Assembly (NCBI GenBank): GCA_001915575.1 | Contig: MNQT01000011.1 | Coordinates: 62,001 to 126,000, forward strand | Length of the DNA: 64,000 nt | Origin: Bacteroides sp. CAG:1060_57_27 | Lineage (GTDB): Bacteria > Bacteroidota > Bacteroidia > Bacteroidales > UBA932 | Reading direction: 5' to 3' | Position numbers and translations under genes: made by a program | Part shown: in pieces, positions 44,832-52,879 of the stretch | Layout: every line of letters begins with the position of its first letter | How positions within the stretch are numbered: the stretch's first letter is position 1 | The notes under the pieces: generated by a model | The model's input: the letters and a program-made list of their open reading frames with translations, nothing else | Database searches by the model: none | What the model was told of the DNA's origin: nothing

Positions 44832-44839
44832 TATATTTG
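44832..44839 (+). promoter_or_regulatory. Promoter -7 element for the ThrE-type exporter
   Basis: TATATTTG, 27 bases before ATG 44867. TTTG at 44804-44807 is 24 bases upstream, slightly farther than the usual spacing. Confidence 0.5.
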
Positions 44840-44866
44840 TATTCTGGCATGCGTTAAATTTTTGTG

Positions 44867-46105
44867 ATGCAGGAAGTCAACAGCGAAAAGGTGCTCTCCT
44901 TCGCCTCCGAGGCGGGACGGATACTGCTCGAGAACGGGGCGGAAATCTCGCGTGTGGAGGAGACCATGGAGAGGATTTCCTCCAACTATGGAGAGAGCGG
45001 CGAGAAGTTCTTCGTGCTCAGCAACGGCATATTCACTACCGGCCGCTCCTACGCCAACGCCGAGTTCATCCCTATCAAGGGCGCGAGGCTCGACAAGGTG
45101 GTGGCGGTGAACCAGCTCTCGAGGGACATCTCGTCGCAGCATCTACCGTTCGAGCAGGCCCGCAGGCGTCTCGACGAGATCAAGTCCATGCCTGCGACCC
45201 CCGCCTGGATGCATCTGCTCGCCGCGGCCCTCGGCTGCGGGGGGTTCTGCGCGATTTTCGGAGGTTCGCTTCTCGACTGCGCCGCCAGCCTTCTCGCGGC
45301 GGTGGTTCTCGATCTGTTTGTCCTGAAGGTCGCCACGCCTTATCTTTCCAAGACCCTCGGCAACATCTGTGCGGGCCTTCTCGGTACGCTGATATGCATC
45401 CTGATGTACTCGGCGGGCTTCGGAGAGAGCCTGGGCAATATGATAGTCGGCACTCTGATACTGCTGATTCCCGGAGTGGCGTTCACAAACGGGCTGCGTG
45501 ATGTCGCAAACGAGGACTACCTCGCCGGGATGACGCGCCTCGTGGATGCGCTGATGCTGTTCCTGTGCATCGCCATAGGGGTCTGCTTCGCGTTCGTGTT
45601 CCACGGGTGGCTGAGCGGGGGAGTGGTGAGCATGAGCGGAGTGGTGACCGACCCCCTTACCGGGACTATCCCGTTCCAGATGCTCGCTTCGATCGTCGGT
45701 ACGGCTTCGTTCGCCGTACTGTTCGGGGTACCCTTGAAGTACTGCCCCGCATGCGGCGTCGTGGGCATGCTCGGATGGGCCGCATACCTGCTGGTGATGC
45801 GTTTCGGCCCCGTAGGAGCCTTCGCCGCCACGCTGCTCGCCGCCACGCTGGTAGCCTTCCTATCGCGCATCTCCGCCCGCAGGCTCCACTGCCCGAGCAC
45901 CGTGTTCCTGATATGCGGGATATTTCCGCTGATTCCGGGAGCAGGAGTGTTCTGGAGCGCGTACTACATAGCCTCCTCGCAGCTCTCCGAGGCGCTGCAC
46001 ACGGGCATGTCGGCCGTGAAGATAACTATCGCGATAGTGCTCGGGATAATAATCGCCGCGAATGTATTCCACGGCGACGGCCGTCGCTTGCCGAAAATTC
46101 ATTAA
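44867..46105 (+). CDS. Threonine/serine exporter family protein (fused ThrE)
   Basis: Start at ATG 44867; a GTG three bases upstream is in frame but the ATG is the simpler choice. The N-terminal soluble part (VLSFASEAGRILLENGAEISRVEETMERI, about residues 9-37) is the ThrE cytosolic domain. About ten hydrophobic helices follow. The second half (from about residue 270, DPLTGTIPFQMLASIVGT) corresponds to the ThrE_2/YjjB-like module, so both modules are joined in one 412-residue chain. Expected function is export of small amino acids; some family members move other hydroxylated or carboxylated compounds. Confidence 0.85.
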   Translation: MQEVNSEKVLSFASEAGRILLENGAEISRVEETMERISSNYGESGEKFFVLSNGIFTTGRSYANAEFIPIKGARLDKVVAVNQLSRDISSQHLPFEQARRRLDEIKSMPATPAWMHLLAAALGCGGFCAIFGGSLLDCAASLLAAVVLDLFVLKVATPYLSKTLGNICAGLLGTLICILMYSAGFGESLGNMIVGTLILLIPGVAFTNGLRDVANEDYLAGMTRLVDALMLFLCIAIGVCFAFVFHGWLSGGVVSMSGVVTDPLTGTIPFQMLASIVGTASFAVLFGVPLKYCPACGVVGMLGWAAYLLVMRFGPVGAFAATLLAATLVAFLSRISARRLHCPSTVFLICGIFPLIPGAGVFWSAYYIASSQLSEALHTGMSAVKITIAIVLGIIIAANVFHGDGRRLPKIH

Positions 46106-46140
46106 CTTAGCGGAGTATTTGAACTGATCCGGAAACTGCT

Positions 46141-46656
46141 GTGTCCGACGGAGTAAAAGATATAAGATGGTATGCGATGAGCCTGCTGTATGTGCAGGCG
46201 GCAAAGGTCGCACCGGCGCTCGAGGGTGCCGGCTTCGAATGCTTCGTCCCTCCGGTCGTCAGGAACATCATGTTCATCCACGACAGCAGAGAAAGGATAG
46301 CGGAGTTCATGAAGTTCGACTCGCGGGGTGCGCGGCTTATCTTCATGCGCTCACGCTCCGACGGGCAGCCGATAGTCGTCAGGGACTCCGCGATGCAGGA
46401 CTTCATCTCGATATGCCGGGTCTATTCCTGTCCCATTGTCATGACCCGCAGGCCCGAGCTGAAGCTCGGGGCGCATGTGAGGGTCAAGGAAGGGCCCCTT
46501 GCCGGAATCGAAGGCCATGTGGTGCGCATACGGAAGTCCCGGTGCGTGCTCGTCAATGTCGACAACGTGCTCTGGGCCGCGACCGAGTTCATCAATCCCG
46601 ACATGCTGGAGGTGCTGGACGAGGAGCCGGATGCAGGGTCGGAGACGAAACTTTGA
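46141..46656 (+). CDS. UpxY/NusG-like transcription antiterminator
   Basis: Probably begins at GTG 46141, because the next in-frame ATG at 46174 would cut into the NGN domain. The NusG N-terminal domain is visible as RWYAMSLLYVQAAKVAPALE with FECFVPP and IMFIHDSRE. A C-terminal KOW motif follows (LGAHVRVKEGPLAGIEGHVV). The length of 171 residues is that of UpxY regulators, which bind RNA polymerase and the 5' leader of a capsule operon to prevent early termination. UpxY genes usually start the operon they control. Here the polysaccharide operon is on the opposite strand, so its target is not evident. Confidence 0.8.
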   Translation: MSDGVKDIRWYAMSLLYVQAAKVAPALEGAGFECFVPPVVRNIMFIHDSRERIAEFMKFDSRGARLIFMRSRSDGQPIVVRDSAMQDFISICRVYSCPIVMTRRPELKLGAHVRVKEGPLAGIEGHVVRIRKSRCVLVNVDNVLWAATEFINPDMLEVLDEEPDAGSETKL

Positions 46657-46676
46657 AACTAAAGACTACAGGAGAT

Positions 46677-47249
46677 ATGAGAAAATTTATTTTTGTGGCC
46701 ATGCTGGCAGCGGCCGCTTCAGGGGCGGTCTCATGCGGAGGCCGTGTAGGCAAGGGGGATGGAAAGGGAAGCGGCAGTTCCGATGCCGGATCGCAGGACG
46801 GGATAGTCTCGGCGGTATTCTCGCTTTCTTACGAGGCGCCCGAGGATGTCCTGAAGATTGCGGACATCGCCGTCGAATATACGGACGCACATGGTACGGT
46901 CCATAACGAATCTCTCGTCTCGGGGACCTGGAACCTGAAGACGGTGGCGGACGAATTTCCCGCGACCGTGATCTTCAGGCCGGTCTTTACCCTGCGGGAA
47001 GGAGCCGTTGACGGCGACGGAACCCTCAGGCTGGACCGAGGCGGCTACAGCGTGAAGATAACTATGACCGACGCCGCTGGAAACGAGAAGGTCTATGCGG
47101 GCGGCTCTCCCGGTGAAAGCCTTGCCGTCAAGGCCGACAAGGTCTCTGCGTGGATAGACAGGCAGAATACCAGGCCCGCGCACAGCTACACTGTAGATGC
47201 CTCCGGGAACGTCAACGCCAGCACATCCTCTTCCGAGGGAGGGGAGTAG
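46677..47249 (+). CDS. Hypothetical lipoprotein
   Basis: Start at ATG 46677, preceded by GGAGAT, one of the few Shine-Dalgarno-like sites in the window. Signal peptide with lipobox GAVSC near residue 20, then a Gly/Ser-rich spacer. The mature part of about 150 residues has alternating hydrophobic residues suggesting a beta-sandwich (VEYTDAHGTVHNE, YSVKITMTDAAGNEKVY). I do not recognise a family. It lies 20 bases after the upxY-like gene, on the same strand, and its last 64 bases overlap the convergent wbuC-like gene. Confidence 0.7.
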   Translation: MRKFIFVAMLAAAASGAVSCGGRVGKGDGKGSGSSDAGSQDGIVSAVFSLSYEAPEDVLKIADIAVEYTDAHGTVHNESLVSGTWNLKTVADEFPATVIFRPVFTLREGAVDGDGTLRLDRGGYSVKITMTDAAGNEKVYAGGSPGESLAVKADKVSAWIDRQNTRPAHSYTVDASGNVNASTSSSEGGE

Positions 47250-47602
47250 CGGCCGTCCTTCGATTCGAATATCACGGCCGGTTCGATGACTTCGAGGCTG
47301 TGCCAGACCCCGGCGGGGATGTCGACTCCGTAGCGGCCTTCGTCACGGCAGAGCCGCAGGCGTGCAGTCTCGCGGCCGCTACCCTCGAAGAACATCACAT
47401 CTATCTTTCCGCGCAGCAGCAGTTGCGTCTCGGAAGTGCCGCGGTGACGGTGCACGGGAACTTTCGTGCCCTTCTCGAGGGCGTTGAGCATTCGTTGCGA
47501 ACCGTCTTCGGGTGAGTTGCGCAGGTCGCGGTTCATCCTCAGACGCGGGGAAGCCTGCGCCTCGCATGCGAGAGCATCAAGGAAAGTGTCGTCGATCAGC
47601 AT
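47186..47602 (-). CDS. wbuC: WbuC family cupin-fold metalloprotein
   Basis: Small cupin found at the end of O-antigen and capsule operons. The WbuC features are SPRLRMNRDLRNSPEDGSQRMLNAL, then VPVHRHRGTSETQLLLRGK (metal-binding histidines) and a later VWHSLEV. At 138 residues it is typical. Function in the pathway is not established. Its start overlaps the end of the WecA-like gene by 7 bases, so they form a translationally coupled pair at the 3' end of the polysaccharide operon. Confidence 0.83.
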   Translation of the reverse strand: MLIDDTFLDALACEAQASPRLRMNRDLRNSPEDGSQRMLNALEKGTKVPVHRHRGTSETQLLLRGKIDVMFFEGSGRETARLRLCRDEGRYGVDIPAGVWHSLEVIEPAVIFESKDGRYSPPSEEDVLALTFPEASTV

Positions 47603-48600
47603 GGTTTCTCGGCCTCTTTTGATTTAAGATATTCCTCGTGCAGGTGATAGTTCTTCTTCATGAAGATTATATATGCGGTGCAGAGCACTACGAGGACTGC
47701 ACCGAGGTAGATCCAGCGGGCTGCGGGGCTGTCGGGCAGCAGCAGTATTGCGACGGAGCTGATAAGCAGCTGAAGCAGGGAATAGAATGCCGATACGCTT
47801 ACATGCTTGATGCCTAGTTCGTTGGCCATAAGCTGATAGGCGTGCTTGCGGTGCGCCTGTCCGAGGTTCTCGTGGAGCATTATGCGGTGGCAGATTGTGA
47901 GGACCGTGTCGACTCCGTAGACGCAGAGCAGCAGGAGCCAGCTTAGGTCTCCGGTCTGGAGCACCAGCGAGCCGAGGGCGAAAAGGATTATGAAGGCTAT
48001 CGATACCGAACCTACATCGCCTGCGAAGCAGCGGGCTCTCGTGCGGAAGTTGAAGATGCAGAATACCAGCGTTGCCGCGGCCGTCAGGAGCAGCAGCTGC
48101 ATGTCGATGAACGGGGTTATGCGGGTGTCGATATATAGCAACGGCAGCAGTACTGCGAGCGAATAGCCGCCCGTGATGCCGTTGATGCCGTCCATGAAGT
48201 TCCATGCGTTGACTATGCCGACGAACAGCACCAGAGCGATGAGCACATACCACCAGGGGAAGGCCCCGCCGAACAGTCCCAGCTGCAGGAACATCAGCGC
48301 CATGCCGGCGAACTGTGCCACGAGCCGCACCGAATCCGGCAACGAGCGCACATCGTCGGTGAATTCCACGACGGCAAGGAGCATCAACCCGGCGAAGAAC
48401 CAGGGATAGGCAAAGCCGCTGACGAGGAAATACAGCAGCACATCGAGCGGAAACACTATTCCACCCCCGCGTATCGTAGGCTTCGAGTGGGAACTTCGGG
48501 CGTTGGGCCTGTCGACGATGCCGAGCCTTGCGGCCAATTTGAAATAAAGCAGCTCCGCAAGAAGCAGGGCTGCAGTGTAGATAAGAATTGTCAGCGTCAT
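47596..48600 (-). CDS. Undecaprenyl-phosphate glycosyl-1-phosphate transferase (WecA/MraY type)
   Basis: Starts the repeat unit by moving a sugar-1-phosphate (typically N-acetylhexosamine) to undecaprenyl phosphate. About ten membrane helices. The family acidic motifs are TDDVRSLPDSVR (DD pair), NAWNFMDGINGITGG (NxxNxxDGxxG) and AGDVGSVSIAF. Cytoplasmic HAYQLMANELGIKH near the C-terminus is the HIHH-type loop. Length 334 residues is usual. It is separated from the rest of the minus-strand operon by an oppositely oriented Rpn-type gene. Confidence 0.92.
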   Translation of the reverse strand: MTLTILIYTAALLLAELLYFKLAARLGIVDRPNARSSHSKPTIRGGGIVFPLDVLLYFLVSGFAYPWFFAGLMLLAVVEFTDDVRSLPDSVRLVAQFAGMALMFLQLGLFGGAFPWWYVLIALVLFVGIVNAWNFMDGINGITGGYSLAVLLPLLYIDTRITPFIDMQLLLLTAAATLVFCIFNFRTRARCFAGDVGSVSIAFIILFALGSLVLQTGDLSWLLLLCVYGVDTVLTICHRIMLHENLGQAHRKHAYQLMANELGIKHVSVSAFYSLLQLLISSVAILLLPDSPAARWIYLGAVLVVLCTAYIIFMKKNYHLHEEYLKSKEAEKPC

Positions 48601-48660
48601 AGGAATCTTTAGAAAACAGATAAGAAACGGAAAAACTTCTATGATGTCAGTCCCTGTACC

Positions 48661-48691
48661 TTGCCGGTGCAGGATTATTGTCTCATATTTG
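48661..48691 (+). promoter_or_regulatory. Probable promoter for the Rpn-type gene
   Basis: TTG at 48661-48663 and CATATTTG at 48684-48691 (one mismatch from TAnnTTTG) are 20 bases apart, with the ATG 17 bases downstream. Confidence 0.5.
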
Positions 48692-48707
48692 ATACGATGA
48701 TATTTAA

Positions 48708-49595
48708 ATGGACAATGCTATGGAAACTTCAATTGCTCAAAAGTATGTCGACCTTACTTCCGACGCCGGATTCAAGGCCGTGTTCTGCGATCCGGCCAAC
48801 AAGAACCTGCTGATAGACTTTCTTAACACCGTACTTCCTCCGGACAGGAAAATTTCTGACCTGACTTATGCCACTACCGAATTTCCCGGAGTAACTTTAT
48901 ATAATAAGGCGTCCAGACTTGACCTCCGTTGTCGTGACGCTCTCGGCAGGAACTTCATTGTCGAGGTCCAGAACTACTGGCAGGAGTACTTCTTCCGACG
49001 CTGCGCCTATTATGCCGCGCGCATTTACTCCTATGGAGCCGAGAAAGGTGACAGGCAGAGTTATGATGTCGATCCGGTCTTCATGATAGGCCTGCTCAAT
49101 ACCGACATCGGGCTCGGTCGCGACGGAGCCGTCTGGAAAGACAGATATATTTCATCATATACATTTAGAGAATTGTCGACCGGACAGGTTGAAGATGACA
49201 CAATTTTTATTACTTTCGTAGAGTTGTACAGGTTCAGGCGCCAGAGGTTCAAGGACTGTACCGATGCCTTCGAGCAATTGTGCTGGTCCCTGAAGAACAT
49301 GCAGAACACCGGTTCCGTTCCAGAAGGAACGCTGGATCTGCGGCTCCTCGACCTGTGGCGTGCCGGAGAGATTGCAGCTTTCTCCGAAGGAAAAAGAGCA
49401 CAATACGATGCAGATATGATTACAGAACGGGATCACGAAAATATGATGTACTCCGCCGAAATGAAAGGGAGAAAAGAGGGCGAGGCTGAAGGTGTCGCGA
49501 AAGTCGCCAAGGCCATGCTGGCGGCTGGAATGCCGACTGCGCAGATCGTCTTGCTGACCGGACTTTCCGAGGAGCAGGTGGAGAGATTGAAGTAG
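48708..49595 (+). CDS. Rpn family recombination-promoting nuclease / PD-(D/E)XK transposase-like protein
   Basis: A 295-residue protein with the nuclease core seen in the Rpn/PDDEXK family: DAGFKAVFCDPANKNLLIDF at the N-terminus and DLRCRDALGRNFIVEVQNY, where D and the E-x-Q replace the classical (D/E)xK. A C-terminal tail with a short coiled or amphipathic stretch ends in EEQVERLK. Rpn proteins promote RecA-independent recombination in E. coli; the role in Bacteroidetes is unsure. It interrupts the minus-strand polysaccharide operon between the WecA-like gene and the epimerase gene. ATG 48720 is an alternative start. Confidence 0.85.
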   Translation: MDNAMETSIAQKYVDLTSDAGFKAVFCDPANKNLLIDFLNTVLPPDRKISDLTYATTEFPGVTLYNKASRLDLRCRDALGRNFIVEVQNYWQEYFFRRCAYYAARIYSYGAEKGDRQSYDVDPVFMIGLLNTDIGLGRDGAVWKDRYISSYTFRELSTGQVEDDTIFITFVELYRFRRQRFKDCTDAFEQLCWSLKNMQNTGSVPEGTLDLRLLDLWRAGEIAAFSEGKRAQYDADMITERDHENMMYSAEMKGRKEGEAEGVAKVAKAMLAAGMPTAQIVLLTGLSEEQVERLK

Positions 49596-49604
49596 GCTGT
49601 CGGA

Positions 49605-49667
49605 CTAGTTCATCTTGTTTCTGGTGGCGAAGCTTTCTATCGTCCTGCGCAGGCCGCTACGGGCGTT
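49605..49667 (-). pseudogene. 3' remnant of a GC-rich epimerase-like gene
   Basis: Reading the minus strand, codons NARSGLRRTIESF, ATRNKMN and a TAG stop at 49605 follow directly after, and in a different frame from, the epimerase stop at 49669. The GLRRTIESF pattern looks like the C-terminal helix of extended-SDR sugar epimerases (GLxxTIEWF). The stretch is GC-rich, unlike the AT-rich epimerase gene it abuts. It may be the tail of the gene that the acquired cassette replaced. Too short for certainty. Confidence 0.4.
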
Positions 49668-49668
49668 T

Positions 49669-50565
49669 TTATATCTTGTAATTGCGCAGCACATCAAGAG
49701 GCTCCCAATTTAGTGCCTTGCGGGCTTTTTCGTTGCTGAAGGTAAGGGATTCTGTTATTTTCATCAGCTTATCCGAGTTGATAGGAGCCTTATTGCCAAG
49801 AAAGTCACCAAAGAACGCCAGACATCTGGCAAACCAATAAGGGATTGAAACAGGAACTTTTTTGCCAAGTTGGGAGGCTATCAGATGTTCAAGTTCCCCG
49901 AAAGAGGGATTATGTGTGTCGCATACATTATATATACCGCCAATCTCTGCCAGCTTTGGTATCAGGCGTGCAATGTCTTCTGCCATTAGGACACTTTTCT
50001 TAGCTTTTCCATGGTTTATGCTCAGATATCTGCCTGTCTTTATTCCTCTGACCATTGCTCCCAAGTTGCCGGGAGCATTGACTCCAGCTATTAGCGAAGG
50101 GCGTATAATGCCCAATATCACATTATGTTTGGCGCACCATTCTGTCAAATATGCCTCTGCCATTATTTTGCTTTCGGCATACGGAGTATTTCCGTTCAAT
50201 GGACGATCCTCAGTAATCATTTCACCGCTTTCGCAACCATATACAGCTATGGTAGAGATAAATATCAGCGATTTCGGAGCTCCGACTTTCTCGAGAACGG
50301 TGCATAGGTTGACCGTTCCTTGATAATTGACATCATAAAAGACTTTTTTCTCAGCGTCGGTCCTTGGAACAGTGTGGGCCTTGCCGCAGGCATGGAGAAC
50401 GATGTCGTAGTGTTTGTCAAGTTGCGGAATTTCCTTTGCCAGATTGGCTTTTATCGTATCCTCAGGGCTGATTCCGCAGGTGGAGACTTCGTATGATTCC
50501 TTTAGGATAGGCAATATATTATGTCCGAGGAAGCCAGAAGCTCCGGTGAATAGGAGCGATATCAT
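49669..50565 (-). CDS. NAD-dependent epimerase/dehydratase
   Basis: Extended SDR enzyme of 298 residues. NAD site TGASGFLGHN at residues 7-16; catalytic YAESK with ISTIAVYG upstream for the Ser/Thr. The C-terminal NWEPLDVLRNYKI ending is common for members next to WecA-like transferases in Bacteroides capsule loci, where they act on UDP-N-acetylhexosamines (4-epimerase or 4-reductase). The exact sugar is not fixed. It is the left end of the AT-rich cassette. Confidence 0.85.
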   Translation of the reverse strand: MISLLFTGASGFLGHNILPILKESYEVSTCGISPEDTIKANLAKEIPQLDKHYDIVLHACGKAHTVPRTDAEKKVFYDVNYQGTVNLCTVLEKVGAPKSLIFISTIAVYGCESGEMITEDRPLNGNTPYAESKIMAEAYLTEWCAKHNVILGIIRPSLIAGVNAPGNLGAMVRGIKTGRYLSINHGKAKKSVLMAEDIARLIPKLAEIGGIYNVCDTHNPSFGELEHLIASQLGKKVPVSIPYWFARCLAFFGDFLGNKAPINSDKLMKITESLTFSNEKARKALNWEPLDVLRNYKI

Positions 50566-50596
50566 GTATAAAATATTAAGATATAATACGTTTGCT

Positions 50597-51433
50597 TTAT
50601 TGGATAGGTTTTATGGAATATTCATTTATGGTTTTCCGGTTTATTTCTTTTCTTTCCTTATCTATAAACCAACCCCATTTATTGAAATAATATATAGCGG
50701 CTTTAATATGAATCCACATCAGATGTAAATTTTTATGTGATCCTTGTTCATGCCTGTGAATTATCGTAACATCTGGATTATACATAGTCTTATATTTGGC
50801 ATAAATTCTTCTATTTAGGTCAGTATCTTCGCCATACATGAATATATGAGTGTCAAAAAGGCCGATCTCTTTAATTACCGATGTCCTTAAAAACATAAAA
50901 CACCCGGATAAATATGGAACGTTCATGCACTTATTATAGTCGGCAAAATGCATTTCAAATTTATCATTAATCTTGTCCTTAATAGCTTTGAATGGGATTA
51001 TGAGGCGTCCGATCCAATCAATAGGAGTTGGAAGTAGTTTGCATAGGTATTGCAAATCTCCGTTAGGGTAGATGACTTTAGGCATAACATTTCCTACATC
51101 ATAATGATGTTCCATATAATAGTATAAGTCATCGATTGTTCCTTGTTTAAAAGAGATGTCAGGATTTAAAATTAAATGATATGTTCCTAATAAGTTTTTG
51201 TTCCGCATTATCTCATTATGACCTGCGCCAAATCCTTTATTGCAGCCCATAAATCTGTAAATTACTCGTCTATCTGTTATTATATGTGTTTTTAAGTAAT
51301 CCGTAGGTGAGTTATCAATAATATATATGATGACATTCAGATTTGTCATTAGAAAACTATTGATAGCCCTATTTAATTCTCCTATGTTATTCTTGAATGT
51401 GACAATTGTTGCTGAAACTTGGATGTTATTCAT
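50597..51433 (-). CDS. Glycosyltransferase family 2
   Basis: Start set at ATG 51433 because the GT2 fold begins right after it (VSATIVTFKN); an in-frame ATG at 51508 adds 25 residues of no clear fold. The nucleotide-binding aspartates appear in IIDNSPT and the DXD-like LNPDISFKQG; GEDTDLNRR matches the rhamnosyl/galactofuranosyl-type acceptor loop with the catalytic D. AT-rich gene. It adds a sugar to the lipid-linked repeat unit; donor not fixed. The 215-base gap upstream (51434-51648) shows no gene or promoter I can support. Confidence 0.85.
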   Translation of the reverse strand: MNNIQVSATIVTFKNNIGELNRAINSFLMTNLNVIIYIIDNSPTDYLKTHIITDRRVIYRFMGCNKGFGAGHNEIMRNKNLLGTYHLILNPDISFKQGTIDDLYYYMEHHYDVGNVMPKVIYPNGDLQYLCKLLPTPIDWIGRLIIPFKAIKDKINDKFEMHFADYNKCMNVPYLSGCFMFLRTSVIKEIGLFDTHIFMYGEDTDLNRRIYAKYKTMYNPDVTIIHRHEQGSHKNLHLMWIHIKAAIYYFNKWGWFIDKERKEINRKTINEYSIKPIQ

Positions 51434-51648
51434 TATTATCTTTGCACCAAAATTTTTTAAAGACTCATCTCTGGAATTAATGATATCGAGGCCTACACAT
51501 ATCGTCATTGAAAATGTTGTTTTTAAAGATATTGTAACGCAACATTTTAGAACGATGTCGTTGTAATTTCATAGAACCGACAGACAATTTTAATATTAGC
51601 ATGTATTCTATCTGATCGTTTTAACAAAGCAAAAGAAAATAGTCTTGT

Positions 51649-52803
51649 TTAATGAGGGGTGGTACATCCTTCGTCATTACTTGCCGTTTTGTCCTTCTCT
51701 AAGATAAAGTCCATAATACCTGTCCACGAATTAAAACTTAACTTGTCCTGAGAAACAACAGCTGGAACCTCGTTAAAGTTAGACAAGTCCTTGCGAATAA
51801 CTTGTAGCATTGCATTATAAAGAGAGACGACAGAGTCAGGATTAAAAAAAAGAACTTTATTAGCCCCGGCAGATGTTTCATGGGCATAAGGTAAGTCTGA
51901 AAGAATCATTGGCCTTTCATAGACTGCAAATTCTGATATAGGAAGCCCCCATGTTTCTAACTTTGACGGGAAAACAAGACAGTCAGTCATGTTATATATT
52001 TCATTGATTTTATCTTTCGACTGGCGTCCCATAAAAACTAAATTAGATAAGTTATGATACTTCTTGTATATTTCTCTTGCATATGTATTCTCATCCCCTT
52101 TTATCGTAATAAGAATTTTAAAATCCATATTATTAGAATTCTCGAGAAGCTTACATGCCTCACCTATGATTTCAAAATTTTTGAAAGATCGGGGGAATGC
52201 TGGATAGAAAAATAACGTTTCTTTATTATTATGATTTTCTGTTACAATATAGTTGTTAGCGTCATTAGATAATGAGTTAGGTCGTGCAACAGCAATACGG
52301 TTCAAGGGTATATCGAACATTCTTGCAAATGCACACTTAAGCCATTTTTGCTGAACTATAACAAGAGTATTTTTTTTAATATTTATTCTATAGATCCATT
52401 TGTAAAAAAGAGAAAAAAGGAACTCCTTATAATTGTAACGGAATAATTTAAGATCTGTTTTTAGAAAGGGAGAAGGGTTATGACAATAGACTACTTTCAA
52501 ATCAGCTATTATATTTGGTGTGATATCATGTAATGAAAGCCATAAGTGGGGTTTAAGTTTTTTTGATAGAGATAGGCAATACACATACTCAAAATAAATC
52601 CTTCTTATCCATCTTTTCTTTACCCAGGTAAACTCGCAATAATCTATATTATCATAATGAAACAATTCTTTATTATGTACCAGTGCAATTATATTATACT
52701 TGCTTGCATAATATGAATTTAAACAGGATAAACATTGATGCAATATTGTTAAGGTTCCACCTTCAACTAGATTAACAGCAGAGACAACAATTGTCGGTTT
52801 CAT
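51649..52803 (-). CDS. Glycosyltransferase family 4 (GT-B)
   Basis: The two-domain GT-B fold is visible: an N-terminal domain beginning with PTIVVSAVNLVEGGTLTIL and a C-terminal domain with FYPAFPRSFKNFEIIGEA and the retaining E(x7)E-like motif PSKLETWGLPISEFA. Length 384 residues is typical. Strongly AT-rich, with codon use unlike the flanking operons. It would add one sugar, with retention, to the growing oligosaccharide on the cytoplasmic face. Donor and linkage are unknown. It lies 76 bases downstream of the Wzy-like gene. Confidence 0.88.
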   Translation of the reverse strand: MKPTIVVSAVNLVEGGTLTILHQCLSCLNSYYASKYNIIALVHNKELFHYDNIDYCEFTWVKKRWIRRIYFEYVYCLSLSKKLKPHLWLSLHDITPNIIADLKVVYCHNPSPFLKTDLKLFRYNYKEFLFSLFYKWIYRINIKKNTLVIVQQKWLKCAFARMFDIPLNRIAVARPNSLSNDANNYIVTENHNNKETLFFYPAFPRSFKNFEIIGEACKLLENSNNMDFKILITIKGDENTYAREIYKKYHNLSNLVFMGRQSKDKINEIYNMTDCLVFPSKLETWGLPISEFAVYERPMILSDLPYAHETSAGANKVLFFNPDSVVSLYNAMLQVIRKDLSNFNEVPAVVSQDKLSFNSWTGIMDFILEKDKTASNDEGCTTPH

Positions 52804-52879
52804 TATGTGTTTTCTAAAACAATAAGTTTATGCAATAGGATGAGAGGCAATAAATTCTTATTGAGTGGTTAATTTTTCT

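Noticed and set aside
49638..49670. Possible terminator after the Rpn-type gene (GC-rich stretch then TTTTT)
   Set aside because: Only about 5 base pairs can form with a long loop, so the stem is too weak to call, and the stretch is better explained as a coding remnant.
51434..51648. Gap between two glycosyltransferase genes, checked for a small gene or promoter
   Set aside because: AT-rich sequence with no minus-strand TAnnTTTG element or supported frame; the 25-codon extension of the downstream GT2 gene has no clear fold.
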